From contig JAUJNG010000001.1 of the NCBI GenBank assembly GCA_030448265.1, forward strand, positions 400,490 to 464,489: a DNA stretch of 64,000 nucleotides, read 5' to 3'. Origin of the DNA: Abditibacterium sp. (GTDB lineage: Bacteria; Armatimonadota; Abditibacteriia; Abditibacteriales; Abditibacteriaceae). Positions 1 through 8,919 of the stretch are shown piece after piece. Positions within the stretch are counted from its first letter, which is position 1. Every line of letters begins with the position of its first letter. The position numbers and the translations under genes were made by a program. Below the pieces are notes generated by a model. It was not told where the DNA came from. It worked only from the letters and a program-made list of their open reading frames with translations, and searched no databases.

Positions 1-279
1 CTGGCGGGAGCGGGCATCGTTGAAGGCTTTTCGCCATCGACCCCAACGGCCTCCAGTCAGGCGGCGAGCGTTGCGCCAAAAATCAAAACCGCGTTGGGAG
101 CCAATGCTGCGCTTCGAGGCGAAAATATCATTGTGGAATTCAACAGCGCGACGAAAAGCGTGACACTGCGCGGGACGGTGCAAAACGCGGCAAGGCGGGA
201 ATTGGCGTCGGCCATTGCAAGGAAAAACGTGCCCGACGTTCGCGTTGTGAATGAACTGCGCGTTGTGGCGGCGCGCTAA
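1..279 (+). CDS. BON-domain protein, C-terminal fragment
   Basis: The reading frame is open from the first base of the window, so the true start lies upstream; 92 codons are visible. The C-terminal half ([20 protein letters not shown], then a V-x-NEL-V ending) matches the BON fold, a short alpha/beta domain of about 60 residues in OsmY-like and other envelope proteins, thought to bind membranes or lipids. The preceding 30 residues are Ala/Ser/Pro-rich and look like a linker. A TTG in frame at 94 is possible but unlikely as a start because the frame continues upstream. Function beyond an envelope-associated BON protein cannot be given. Confidence 0.6.
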   Translation: MAGAGIVEGFSPSTPTASSQAASVAPKIKTALGANAALRGENIIVEFNSATKSVTLRGTVQNAARRELASAIARKNVPDVRVVNELRVVAAR

Positions 280-593
280 AAAGTCGGTTGGAAAAGCCTT
301 TTTGCGCGCAACAAACCTCGATTGGAAGAGGGCGCAAGGCGGGGGCTTGCGCCCTCTTCCAATCGGGTGTTTCTCGCCCTTTGGCGGGCGCAGTCGCCAG
401 CCAGGCGTGAACAGGCGGGGCTTGCGCCCTCTTCCAAGAGGCGGTGGCGCTTTCACACCACAGGCGGGGCTTGCGCCCTCTTCCAATCGGGTGTTTCTCG
501 CCCTTTGGCGACCTCAAACAGACTTTCAGGGGCAGTCGCCACCCAGCCGTGGCGCAACTCAATCCATCGAACTTTCCATTCCAAGGTTCAACC
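280..593. repeat. Intergenic repeat cluster, GGCGGGGCTTGCGCCC family
   Basis: This 314-base gap has no convincing gene. It holds three copies of a word beginning GGCGGGGCTTGCGCCCTCTT, near 340-363, 416-440 and 464-487. The first copy forms a perfect hairpin with 19-base arms at 320-338 and 346-364. Two copies (after 364 and after 487) are followed by the same tail, GGGTGTTTCTCGCCCTTTGG. Related copies occur at 49848-49862 and as a 25-base-arm hairpin at 58681-58742, so this is a dispersed family and not a local duplication. It lies directly upstream of the signal peptide of the next gene and probably also contains its leader. Confidence 0.75.
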
Positions 594-3404
594 ATGAAAC
601 TGCGTCCCTCTTTCGCTCTTCTTTCCCTGTTTTTGCTTCCATTTGACGCGCGGGCGCAGGGCGCGCGGCCCGAACTGCCGCTCAAAGCCTCGGTGGTGAC
701 CGAAGAGCCGACCGGCGTGTTTTTCGACCGCGATACCGTCGTGCCCCAGACGCCGATTCTGTTCACGGCGCGCATCGAAAATCCGGCGCCCGAAGCGCGT
801 CAGGTCAATCTGGCATGGAAAATTTCCGATGATTCGGGCAAAGTGAGTTGGGCGCGCAGTTCCAAATTCAGCGTCGCGGGCGGCGATTCCATCGTGCGCC
901 GCGAACTCTTCGACGCGCCCGCGCGCGGCGGTTATTTGCTTGAAATGGTGGCCTCGAGCAAGCTCAAAGGCCCCGACACGGTGGTGCGGGTGACGCTGCC
1001 CTTTGCCATCGCGGTCGCGCCCTCGCCGAGTGCGAGTGGGGCGCGTCCCCAGTCGTTTTTCGTGCTCTCCACGCCCGCGATGCTGTCGGGGAAACAGCTC
1101 GATTTTTACGGGCGGCTGGGCGCGCGGGTTTTGCGTTCGCCCCTGCCTCCCGATCCGGCGCAGCCCAACTGGAGTGCGATTGAAACGCAGTTGGGCGAGC
1201 GCTGGAAGCGAAATCTGGCCACCATCGCGCTGTTGCCGCTTGGCGAGGCCGGTTCGCGGCGCTCGCAGGCGTTCTGGGCGCGCCAGGTGCCCGCGACTCT
1301 GGCGCGTTTCGGCTCGCTTTCGACCTGGGAACTTTCCGGCGATCTGTCGCCTTCCGATCTCGATGCCTGGTCGCAGTTGGTGCGCGCGCGGCGCGGCGAC
1401 GTGGCGCTGCTGGGGCCGCTGCCTTCCAATTTGCCGCTCGGATTGCCCGCGAATGCTTCGATTCGCGTTGGCGGACTGGCGGGCGCGACGTTCGAATGGC
1501 CCGATTTTTCGGCGCATCCCGCCGCGCTGCGCCGTTTGTGGCTCTCGCGCGCCGCCGCGACGCGCCGCGCCGGACTGCCCGCCTTTCATCTGCGCCGCGA
1601 TGCCGAAGGCGAAGCCGCGCTTTCGCCTCGCAACGCGGCGGGCGAAATGACGGCGGATTATCTTTCGGCGATCATGGCGGGCGCGGCTTCGCTGAGCGAG
1701 GAGCTTTCTCCGCCGGCGGGCGGACAAAGCGCGGCGCGGGCGATGGCGCGGGCGGCGGCGTTTTCGATGCTTTCGCGCACCCTCGAAGATGCCGCGTTTC
1801 GCGAAGAACTGTTTCCGCGCTCGCCCGCGTTCGAAGGCGCCCTGTTTCGCGCGCCGCGCGGCTCGATTGCCATGCTCTACGCCACCCGTGACATCGGCAA
1901 AATGCTGGCGCGCGTCTCTCCGGCGCGCGCCTACGACCTGTTTGGCAACCCGCTCGCCACCGACCGCAACGGCGCCCTCGAAATTCCGCTCGACGGCCAG
2001 CCGGTCTACGTTCTGGCGCCCGTGCCGCCCGAAGTTCTGAGTTTCGCGCTGCGCGACGCCCAGATTTCGGGAATTCGCCCTCTCGCCGCGCAGTTTTTGC
2101 CGCTGTCGCGCCTGCCAGGAACGGGCGAAGGCAGTCAGGCGATTCGAGTGCGGCTGCAAAACATCGGTTTGGGGCCGCAGAGCGGACAAATCGCGCTCGA
2201 TGCGCCTCGCGGGTGGAAACTGGCGACTCGGCGCTTCGATTTTCGCCTCGAAGAAGGCGAATCGAAAACCTACGAATTTCGCGCCACCGCCGCGCCCGTC
2301 AACCCGAAATGGCCGCGTGGCCGCGTGCCGATGGGCGTTTCGATTAGTGGCAAACATCGGCTGTCGTTCGATGCCGAAGTGCCCGTCGTTTCCGCTTTGG
2401 CTTTTGCGAGCGGCGAAGCGCCCCGACTCGACGGCGATCTGGCGGAGTGGGGCGACGCGGTGTGGCAGAGCGCGGGGCCAAATAGCGGCGGCGTGGCAGC
2501 GCAGGTCGCGCTCAAATGGGACGAATCGGCGCTTTATATCGCGGCGCAGGTGCGCGAAAACGCCCTCACGGCGCGGCGCCCCGACGAAGAGGCCTACGAG
2601 TTCTGGCGCGGCTACGACGCGCTGCAAATCGCCTTTGGGACGAGCGAAGGCCCCGAAACCGTGCCGTCGCGCGCGCCGTTTCGCGATTCCGACCGAGGCT
2701 TTTTGCTGTCGCCCTTCGTGCAGAAAGGGCCGAGCCAATACGACGGGCGCGTTTTAAAGCTGTGGGGGCCGGATAAGCCTTATAATTCGGTCGCCGACCG
2801 CGTGCGCTGGGCTGGCGCGGTGCCTGGCGCGGCGTGTTTCATCGCGCGCGACGAAAAAAACGGCCTTACCATTTACGAAGCGCGCTTGCCCCTGAGCGCG
2901 CTGCCCGACATTTCGCCGTCCCAACTCGCGGCGCGCGACGGCGCGGTTCGTTTCGGCTGGATTCTGCACAACGACGAAGGCGCGCCGCTCGACTGGGCGC
3001 GGGGCGCGGGCAGTTTTCCCTGGTGGAACAACACCTCCACTTTTTTGCCCGAAGGCCGCCTCACCAGCCCGCTTCGTTTCACGCTGGGTTTCACGCCCAA
3101 CGGCGTTTTAGCGCCCGCTTCCATTGTGCCGCGTCCCGCTCCTTTGCCCGTCGCGCCGCCTCCAGTTGCGCCGCCTCCAGTTGCGCCGCCTCCAGTTGCG
3201 CCGCCTCCAGTTGCGCCGCCGTTGGCACCCGCTCCCGCGCCGCCGGTGGCCGCGCCCACCCCGAAGCCCCTGCCGAATTTGCCGCCGCCATCGGGCCCGT
3301 TGCGGCCTCAATTCGCGCCGGAGCCTGGGGAAATCGCGCCCTACATCATTCCCCCTGCCGAAACTGGGGCCCAGCCGTTGCCGCCTTCGCTGCCGCCGCG
3401 CTGA
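594..3404 (+). CDS. Large secreted protein with CBM9-like domain and proline-rich tail
   Basis: A 936-residue exported protein. The ATG at 594 is chosen because it begins a signal peptide (MKLRPSFALLSLFLLPF, then ARAQG); the frame is open upstream to 444, but only through repeat DNA. The middle is unassigned. Residues about 600-840 resemble the CBM9/DOMON-like carbohydrate-binding fold: APRLDGDLAEWGDA, then VALKWDESALYIAAQV and WRGYDALQIAF, the usual signature of bacterial CBM9-like modules. The C-terminus is Pro/Ala-rich with four APPPV repeats encoded by a 15-bp tandem repeat. No catalytic site was recognised. It precedes a LacI regulator and polysaccharide-active genes, so a surface sugar-binding role is a reasonable inference. 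Confidence 0.65.
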   Translation: MKLRPSFALLSLFLLPFDARAQGARPELPLKASVVTEEPTGVFFDRDTVVPQTPILFTARIENPAPEARQVNLAWKISDDSGKVSWARSSKFSVAGGDSIVRRELFDAPARGGYLLEMVASSKLKGPDTVVRVTLPFAIAVAPSPSASGARPQSFFVLSTPAMLSGKQLDFYGRLGARVLRSPLPPDPAQPNWSAIETQLGERWKRNLATIALLPLGEAGSRRSQAFWARQVPATLARFGSLSTWELSGDLSPSDLDAWSQLVRARRGDVALLGPLPSNLPLGLPANASIRVGGLAGATFEWPDFSAHPAALRRLWLSRAAATRRAGLPAFHLRRDAEGEAALSPRNAAGEMTADYLSAIMAGAASLSEELSPPAGGQSAARAMARAAAFSMLSRTLEDAAFREELFPRSPAFEGALFRAPRGSIAMLYATRDIGKMLARVSPARAYDLFGNPLATDRNGALEIPLDGQPVYVLAPVPPEVLSFALRDAQISGIRPLAAQFLPLSRLPGTGEGSQAIRVRLQNIGLGPQSGQIALDAPRGWKLATRRFDFRLEEGESKTYEFRATAAPVNPKWPRGRVPMGVSISGKHRLSFDAEVPVVSALAFASGEAPRLDGDLAEWGDAVWQSAGPNSGGVAAQVALKWDESALYIAAQVRENALTARRPDEEAYEFWRGYDALQIAFGTSEGPETVPSRAPFRDSDRGFLLSPFVQKGPSQYDGRVLKLWGPDKPYNSVADRVRWAGAVPGAACFIARDEKNGLTIYEARLPLSALPDISPSQLAARDGAVRFGWILHNDEGAPLDWARGAGSFPWWNNTSTFLPEGRLTSPLRFTLGFTPNGVLAPASIVPRPAPLPVAPPPVAPPPVAPPPVAPPPVAPPLAPAPAPPVAAPTPKPLPNLPPPSGPLRPQFAPEPGEIAPYIIPPAETGAQPLPPSLPPR
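3154..3220 (+). repeat. 15-bp tandem repeat inside a coding region
   Basis: About four consecutive identical copies of a 15-base unit (CCGCCTCCAGTTGCG) encode the APPPV repeats in the C-terminal tail of the CBM9-like protein. The unit is a multiple of three, so changes in copy number keep the frame and only alter the length of the proline-rich linker. Confidence 0.9.
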
Positions 3405-3417
3405 GAGCCAGCAGCAA

Positions 3418-3467
3418 AACCGCCGAGACGTAAAAGCCTGTCTCGAAGGCATTCAACCTCGGCGGTT
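3418..3467. terminator. Inverted repeat after the CBM9-like gene
   Basis: Perfect 10-base arms, AACCGCCGAG at 3418-3427 and CTCGGCGGTT at 3458-3467, enclose a 30-base loop. No strong T-run follows, so it is a weak candidate for transcription termination; it may only stabilise the 3' end. Confidence 0.4.
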
Positions 3468-3598
3468 GTGTTACTGGGCAGCCAGGCCAGTTCACCTCCC
3501 ACACACCGGCAGTTGCCCGCGTTTGCGTGAACCCAGCCGCCAATTCAAGAAAAGTCCACTCAATTTTTGAAAAATGTTTGAAAAAACGCGAAAATGGG

Positions 3599-3630
3599 TA
3601 TAATCCGTTAGCTAACGACGTTAGCTAACG
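3599..3630 (+). promoter_or_regulatory. Promoter and tandem palindromic operator of the LacI gene
   Basis: A perfect TATAAT -10 box (3599-3604) is followed immediately by two copies of the palindrome CGTTAGCTAACG (3606-3617 and 3619-3630), whose centres are 13 bases apart. Together they form a larger palindrome around base 3618. TTGAAA/TTTGAA-like -35 candidates lie 15-16 bases upstream. LacI-family repressors bind such palindromes, and the position at +1 predicts autorepression by the regulator encoded 29 bases downstream. Confidence 0.75.
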
Positions 3631-3658
3631 AGGAAAACGGTTTTTAAGGTGTTCTTGG

Positions 3659-4702
3659 ATGATTACCATGACGGCTCTGGCCGAGAAAGCAGGGGTGTCG
3701 CGGGCGACGGTTTCGCACATTTTGCACCAGCGCGACACCAACCTGCGCATCAGCGAGGCGACCAAAAAACGGGTTTTAGAAATTGCGGCGCAGGAAGGCT
3801 ACCGGCGCAACGAACTGTTTCGCTCGGCGGTGTCGGGCAAAAGCCACATGATCGGGTTTCTGGCTCCCAGCGCGCGGCCCGAACCGGCGGCGCGAATGCT
3901 CGATGGCGCTCTGGAAACCGCCGAGAATCTGGGCTACACCGTTAAAATCCTGCGTTTGACCGAGCGCAAATTGAGCCGCGCGATGATGGATCGCTGCATC
4001 GAACTGCGCCTGGCTGCCGTCGCCGCGCTTTACCTGGCCCCCGACGATCTGGAAACTCTGCACCGCGAACTCACCGTCTATCAGATTCCTCTCGCCGTTC
4101 TGGACACCCACACGCCGCTCGAATGGGGCGTGCGCATCGAAGCCGACGACGCCCAGGCGATGCATCTGGCGGTCGAGCACCTGGCCCAGTTGGGACACCG
4201 CCGCATCGGGTTTTTGTCGGGTGTGCGGGGCGAAGTCATGTCGTTGCAGCGCGAGGCGGCGTTTGCGGCGGCGATGAAAACCTTCGGATTGAAGCCTGGG
4301 CCGGTCGCGCACGGGTTTTTAAACGGCGAACGTTCTCTGGAAGCCGCGCGCGATCTTTTGCAAAGTCAAGCCCGTCCCACAGCGATGATCGGCCTCACCG
4401 ACGCGGCGGCGATGACAATTCTGCGCGCTGTGCGGTTATCGGGGTTGGACGTGCCGCGCGATGTTTCGGTTGTGGGCTACGGCGGAATGTCGCTCACCGA
4501 GTTTTCCGACCCGCCCCTGACTACCGTGGTGCAGCCCTTTGAAGACATCGGGCGCGCCGGTGTGCGACGGCTTTTAGAGCGCGTTCACGCCGCCGACGGG
4601 GCTTTTGAAGACCATCCCCACGAAACGCTTTTGCCGGCGCGCCTCCTGGTGCGCCATTCTACCGGCCCCGTGCCACAAACCAATGAGGAAAAACCATCAT
4701 GA
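3659..4702 (+). CDS. LacI-family transcriptional regulator
   Basis: A 347-residue DNA-binding repressor. The N-terminal helix-turn-helix is clear ([19 protein letters not shown], followed by the hinge-side [17 protein letters not shown]). Residues about 60-340 form the periplasmic-binding-protein-like sensor ([50 protein letters not shown]). Such regulators bind a sugar or sugar-derived effector. ATG 3659 is used; ATG 3668 also fits. It is transcribed from a promoter with its own likely operator and overlaps the next gene by ATGA (4699-4702), so regulator and pseudopilin are co-translated. Effector unknown; neighbouring pectate-lyase-like and BNR genes suggest a plant or algal polysaccharide product. 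Confidence 0.9.
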   Translation: MITMTALAEKAGVSRATVSHILHQRDTNLRISEATKKRVLEIAAQEGYRRNELFRSAVSGKSHMIGFLAPSARPEPAARMLDGALETAENLGYTVKILRLTERKLSRAMMDRCIELRLAAVAALYLAPDDLETLHRELTVYQIPLAVLDTHTPLEWGVRIEADDAQAMHLAVEHLAQLGHRRIGFLSGVRGEVMSLQREAAFAAAMKTFGLKPGPVAHGFLNGERSLEAARDLLQSQARPTAMIGLTDAAAMTILRAVRLSGLDVPRDVSVVGYGGMSLTEFSDPPLTTVVQPFEDIGRAGVRRLLERVHAADGAFEDHPHETLLPARLLVRHSTGPVPQTNEEKPS

Positions 4703-5475
4703 AATTCTCCCCTTTTAACCCCGCGCGGCGCGGTTTTACGCTTATTGAATTGCTGGTTGTTATAGCCATAATAGCTATTCTCGCCGCGATTCTGTTTCCC
4801 GTTTTCGGGCGGGCGCGCGAAAACGCGCGGCGCACCAGTTGTCTTTCCAACATGAAACAGCTCGGCCTGGGCACGCTGCAATACGCGCAGGACTACGACG
4901 AGCGCTATCCAGGTTATCGCGTGGGGGCTGGCAGTTCGACCTACATCAGCTGGCCCGATGCGATTTATCCCTACGTGAAGAGTGAGCAGATTTTCAGGTG
5001 TCCCAGTGCCACAGGAGGGCAGCACGTTTACAGGTATCCAAGGCCCAGCGGTTCCGACACCTGGGGCAGTTACGCCTGCAACGCGATGACGAACAACACC
5101 ACCACGTCGATGTGCAACACCGACAACAACACCATTCCTCCGGCAGTGTCGCAGGTGGTGACGCCCGCGACCACGCTCTGGCTGGTCGAGCGAGCCATTG
5201 AAGGAGCCAGTGGCAACGCAGACCAAAGGGGCCGCGTCAACTCATCTTTGAGTCGGGCCGTAGTCGCCGATACCAAACCACCGCGTGCCTTGAATACCGA
5301 TGCTGGAACCGGAGGTGCCAACAGTGTCAACGGTGCAGGAATCGAGGCGCGCCATCTGGAAACGTGTGTCGTGACTTACGCCGATGGCCACTCCAAAGCG
5401 CATCGCCTCGAATTCCTGCTCACGCGCAATACGGCCAATAATGCCCTCAAATACTGGTCGCTCGAAGACGATTGA
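4699..5475 (+). CDS. DUF1559-type pseudopilin (H-x9-DG protein)
   Basis: A 258-residue prepilin-like protein. The N-terminus has a short basic leader, the G/F processing site and a hydrophobic helix ([18 protein letters not shown]), as recognised by type IV prepilin peptidase. It continues with [22 protein letters not shown] and DYDERYPGY, typical of Armatimonadota and Planctomycetes DUF1559 proteins. The tail has the family's H-x9-DG motif (H in ARHLETC, DG in YADGH). Likely part of a type II secretion-like surface system. It overlaps the LacI stop by four bases, implying translational coupling. Individual functions of this expanded family are not known. Confidence 0.9.
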   Translation: MKFSPFNPARRGFTLIELLVVIAIIAILAAILFPVFGRARENARRTSCLSNMKQLGLGTLQYAQDYDERYPGYRVGAGSSTYISWPDAIYPYVKSEQIFRCPSATGGQHVYRYPRPSGSDTWGSYACNAMTNNTTTSMCNTDNNTIPPAVSQVVTPATTLWLVERAIEGASGNADQRGRVNSSLSRAVVADTKPPRALNTDAGTGGANSVNGAGIEARHLETCVVTYADGHSKAHRLEFLLTRNTANNALKYWSLEDD

Positions 5476-5581
5476 TCGCCTGCGCGTTCTGACGCGCTCT
5501 GATTTCCTCAACTGGCAGTGTGCTTCGCAGCTCATGTCCCTGCCCGTGCAATGACGGGGTTCTTTCTCCACACCTCCTTCC

Positions 5582-7531
5582 ATGTTCAAACTTCAATCCC
5601 TCTTGCTGAGCGTGCTGTTTCTGGCTACATCCGGCGGCGCCGGCTCAATGGCGGTGCCCGCTCAAACACCAACCATCGAAAACATCACCTTCCCCGACGA
5701 TGCGAACATCATCAATGTCAAAGCCGCGCCGTATCATGCCAAAGGCGACGGCGTGACCGACGACAGCGCCGCCATTCAAGCCGCCTTCAACAACACCGGC
5801 CTGATCTATTTCCCCAACGGCACCTACCTGGTTTCGAGTTCGTTCGTGCCGCCCACGCGCCCTGGCAAAGTGCCGTCGCGCCGCATAATGCAGGGGCAAA
5901 GCGAAGCGGGCGTTGTCATTAAACTCCAAGACAACACGCCCGCTTTCGCCGATAAAGCGGCGCCGCTCGCACTTTTCACCATTTCGCACAAGCCCGAACA
6001 AGCCTTTCGCAACTCGATTCGCAACATGACCTTTGACCTGGGCAAGGGCAACGCGGGCGCGATTGGAATGCGTTTTTACGCTTCCAATCAAGGCGGAATG
6101 CACCACGTCACCATCCGTTCGGGCGATGGAAGCGGTCACACCGGCCTCGATCTCGACTATTCCGACGGCAACGGGCCGCTTCTCATCAACGACATCAAGG
6201 TGAGCGGTTTCGACCGAGGCATCAACGCCGGCGGCGGGCATCTTTGCACGCTCGAACATATCGAAGTCGAAAACCAGAACGTGGTCGGTCTGGCCGCCAA
6301 AAACCCCAGTTTCATCCGCGATTTCAAAAGCACCCAGAAAGGTTCCATTCCCGCCGTCAGAACGACCGGCGGCGCCCTCGTCACCCTGGTGGATGCCAAC
6401 TGCGCCGGAAGCGGCGAGGCCGCCGTGCAAGCGGGCAGCGCGGGAATGCTGATTCGCAACCTCCAGACGACGGGCTATCAAAACGCCATCGCGGCGGGCA
6501 AAAAGGTGGTGGCGGGACCGAAAGTCGCGCTGTGGACGGCGCGCGAGGCGCAAAACCTCTTTGGCGCTCAAACCGTCGCGCCTTTGCCGGTCAAAGACAC
6601 GCCCCAGGTGCCGTGGGACGACCCCAAAACCTGGGCGAACGTCATGGACTTCGCGCCGAAAACCAAAGTGGTGCAGGGCAAGAACAAACGCGAACTCTTC
6701 GACGTAACCGAGGCTTTGCAGCGCGCCATCGATTCGGGCGCCACGACGGTTTACTTTCCACGCCGCAAAGTCACCAAACCCGACGACGCTTATCACCTTC
6801 TGGGCACGGTTTTCGTTCGCAAGAACGTGCGGCGCATCATCGGAACCGAAAGCGAAATCCGCGAATCGCCTGGCTCGGTCGCCGACAACGCCGGAAGCGA
6901 ATTCGACGCGCAAATCGGCAAAGACATCGCTTCCAAGATCGTCATCGAAGACGGTGCCGCGCCCGTCGTTCTCATCGAGCGCTTCGATTCGGCTTACGGC
7001 CAGATGGTGATCGAAAACCGCTCGCCGCGCACCCTGGTTTTGAGCAGCCTGACCGTCGTTGGCGCCGCACTCCTGCCGCGCGCGGGCGATTTGTTCATTG
7101 AAGACGTGTCGATTTCCTATCTCGACATCAACGGCCAGAACGTGTGGGCGCGCCAGCTCAACATGGAACGCTCTTATGGCCCATCCGAAACCACGCCGCG
7201 CCCCAACACGCGCAACAACGGCGGAAAACTGTGGATTCACGGCCTCAAAACCGAGCAGAATCGCACTAAAATCATCACCAAAAACGGCGCGACCGAAGTT
7301 TCGGCCTATATCCTGGCCAATCGCGCCGCCAACCCGCTGCCGATGTTTGAAAATATCGATTCCCAGTTTTCGCTTTCCATTGTGGAAAGCGTGCTGCGTA
7401 AAGCGCCGTTCGCCGTCAAAGTGCGCGAAACGCGCGGTGACCAAACCAGAGAACTAACTCATGAAATGGCGCCCAAAGCCGGAGAAGGCGCGATGATTTC
7501 GCTGTTCGTGGGCGATGGGCGGGTAAAATAG
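5582..7531 (+). CDS. Secreted right-handed beta-helix protein, pectate-lyase-3 type
   Basis: A 649-residue exported protein with an N-terminal signal peptide (MFKLQSLLLSVLFLATSG). The segment NIINVKAAPYHAKGDGVTDD, then SAAIQAAFNNTGLIYFPNGTY, is the hallmark start of pectate_lyase_3/GH28-like beta-helices. A second similar start lies near residue 355 (NVMDFAPKTK, ALQRAIDSGATTVYFPRRK), so the protein contains two beta-helix modules. These proteins cleave or bind polygalacturonate-like or other acidic polysaccharides, but catalytic residues cannot be assigned confidently. The next gene starts five bases downstream, pointing to one transcript. Substrate is inferred only from the fold and neighbourhood. 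Confidence 0.75.
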   Translation: MFKLQSLLLSVLFLATSGGAGSMAVPAQTPTIENITFPDDANIINVKAAPYHAKGDGVTDDSAAIQAAFNNTGLIYFPNGTYLVSSSFVPPTRPGKVPSRRIMQGQSEAGVVIKLQDNTPAFADKAAPLALFTISHKPEQAFRNSIRNMTFDLGKGNAGAIGMRFYASNQGGMHHVTIRSGDGSGHTGLDLDYSDGNGPLLINDIKVSGFDRGINAGGGHLCTLEHIEVENQNVVGLAAKNPSFIRDFKSTQKGSIPAVRTTGGALVTLVDANCAGSGEAAVQAGSAGMLIRNLQTTGYQNAIAAGKKVVAGPKVALWTAREAQNLFGAQTVAPLPVKDTPQVPWDDPKTWANVMDFAPKTKVVQGKNKRELFDVTEALQRAIDSGATTVYFPRRKVTKPDDAYHLLGTVFVRKNVRRIIGTESEIRESPGSVADNAGSEFDAQIGKDIASKIVIEDGAAPVVLIERFDSAYGQMVIENRSPRTLVLSSLTVVGAALLPRAGDLFIEDVSISYLDINGQNVWARQLNMERSYGPSETTPRPNTRNNGGKLWIHGLKTEQNRTKIITKNGATEVSAYILANRAANPLPMFENIDSQFSLSIVESVLRKAPFAVKVRETRGDQTRELTHEMAPKAGEGAMISLFVGDGRVK

Positions 7532-7536
7532 CGAGG

Positions 7537-8850
7537 GTGAAAAACACTTCTTTGGCCCCATCGGGCTATCAGGGCATCTGGTTCACGCTGGGCCAGTTTT
7601 CGGAGTTCGGCGACAAATACTCCGGCGGTCTGGGCACCTATACGGCCAATCACAACCCGATGGCGGTTTATTCGCCTCAGTCGCGCAAAACCTTTTTCAC
7701 CTACGGCGGCACCATCCCCGAAAAGCGTCATTTGCTCATCATGGCGGGCGTTTTCGACCACCAGACCGGCCTGATTTCGCGCCCGACTTTAGTTCACGAC
7801 AAGGATGGCGTCGATGACCCGCACGACAACGCCTCGATTGCTGTCGATGCCAGAGGTTATGTGTGGCTTTTCATTTCGGGGCGGGCGCGAACGCGACCAG
7901 GCTTTTTATATCGGGGTCACGAGCCGCACAGCATCGAACGCTTTGAATTGATTGACGAGCGCGAAATGACGTATCCCCAGCCCTGGCCCCAAAAAAACGG
8001 CGGCTTTTTCCATCTTTTCACCAAATACACGGCGGGCCGCGAACTCTATTTTGAAGTCAGCGCGGAGGGGCGAAAATGGAGCGAAACCCAGAAATTGGCC
8101 GGTTTTGGCGGGCATTATCAGGTGAGCGGGCAGGCGAGCGACGGCACGATTGGCACCTTCTGGAACTGGCACCCTGGCGGCAATGTGGACAGGCGCACCA
8201 ACCTCTATTACGCCCAAACTGGCGACGGCGGGCAAAGCTGGACGAACGGCGCCGGCGAAGCCTTGACATTGCCGCTCGAATCGCCGCACAACGCGGCTTT
8301 GGTCGAGAATTACGCGGCGCATGGGATTTTGCAATACACCTGCGACCTGAACTTCGACGCGCAAAATCGCCCGCAACTGCTTTACGTGGCGAGCCGCGAC
8401 GCGCGTCCTGGCCCGCAAAGCGAGCCGCGCCAATTGCGCCTCACGAAATGGACGGGGCGCGAGTGGAAAACTTCGGTCGTCGCGCCTCAAAATCACAACT
8501 ACGATATGGGCAGTTTGTGGACGGCTACAAACGAGTGGAAAATCATCGTTCCGCTTGTCGAAAGGTCGCAAAGGTGGCAGGGCGGCGGCGAAATCGGCCT
8601 GTGGACGAGCCGCGACGAGGGCCAGAATTGGAAGTTGGAGCGCCAGATCACGCGCGGCAGCGCGTTCAATCACAACTATGTGCGGCGCCCGCACCACGCC
8701 GCCGATCCCTTCTGGGCCTTTTGGGCCGATGGCGACCCAACCCAGTTTTCCGCCTCACGCCTTTATTTTTGCGATTCGAGCGGCAAGAATGTTTTCCAGT
8801 TGCCCACAGAAATGAAGGGCGATTGGGCGCCGCCGCTTGCCGTGCGCTGA
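7537..8850 (+). CDS. BNR-4 repeat beta-propeller protein
   Basis: A 437-residue protein starting at GTG 7537, five bases after the beta-helix gene. It has no signal peptide. Sequence features match BNR_4 proteins: YQGIWFTLGQ, YSGGLGTYTANHNPMAVY, FFTYGGT, DDPHDNASIAVDARGYVWLF, repeated Asp-box-like elements (SAEGRKWSE, TGDGGQSWT, SRDEGQNWK) and HHAADPFWAFWADGD near the end. This family of six- or seven-bladed propellers includes polysaccharide lyases and other uncharacterised carbohydrate-active enzymes. Its tight coupling to the pectate-lyase-like gene suggests a joint role in degrading an acidic polysaccharide. Exact reaction unknown. Confidence 0.75.
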   Translation: MKNTSLAPSGYQGIWFTLGQFSEFGDKYSGGLGTYTANHNPMAVYSPQSRKTFFTYGGTIPEKRHLLIMAGVFDHQTGLISRPTLVHDKDGVDDPHDNASIAVDARGYVWLFISGRARTRPGFLYRGHEPHSIERFELIDEREMTYPQPWPQKNGGFFHLFTKYTAGRELYFEVSAEGRKWSETQKLAGFGGHYQVSGQASDGTIGTFWNWHPGGNVDRRTNLYYAQTGDGGQSWTNGAGEALTLPLESPHNAALVENYAAHGILQYTCDLNFDAQNRPQLLYVASRDARPGPQSEPRQLRLTKWTGREWKTSVVAPQNHNYDMGSLWTATNEWKIIVPLVERSQRWQGGGEIGLWTSRDEGQNWKLERQITRGSAFNHNYVRRPHHAADPFWAFWADGDPTQFSASRLYFCDSSGKNVFQLPTEMKGDWAPPLAVR

Positions 8851-8919
8851 AAGAGATCGCATAACGATTCGCAATCCCGACCGGCAAAAAAAGACTTGAC
8901 CGTTCACCTGCGAACATCG

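Noticed and set aside
588..2738. Long open frame (716 codons) on the minus strand opposite the CBM9-like gene
   Set aside because: Arg/Gly-rich product with no domain, fully antisense to a gene with a signal peptide and recognisable fold; a by-product of high GC.
3154..3220. Possible CRISPR-like repeat array
   Set aside because: Repeats are 15 bases without spacers and encode an in-frame proline-rich linker. No CRISPR array or cas gene was found anywhere.
5645..7444. 599-codon minus-strand frame
   Set aside because: Antisense to the beta-helix gene, His/Arg-rich without family features.
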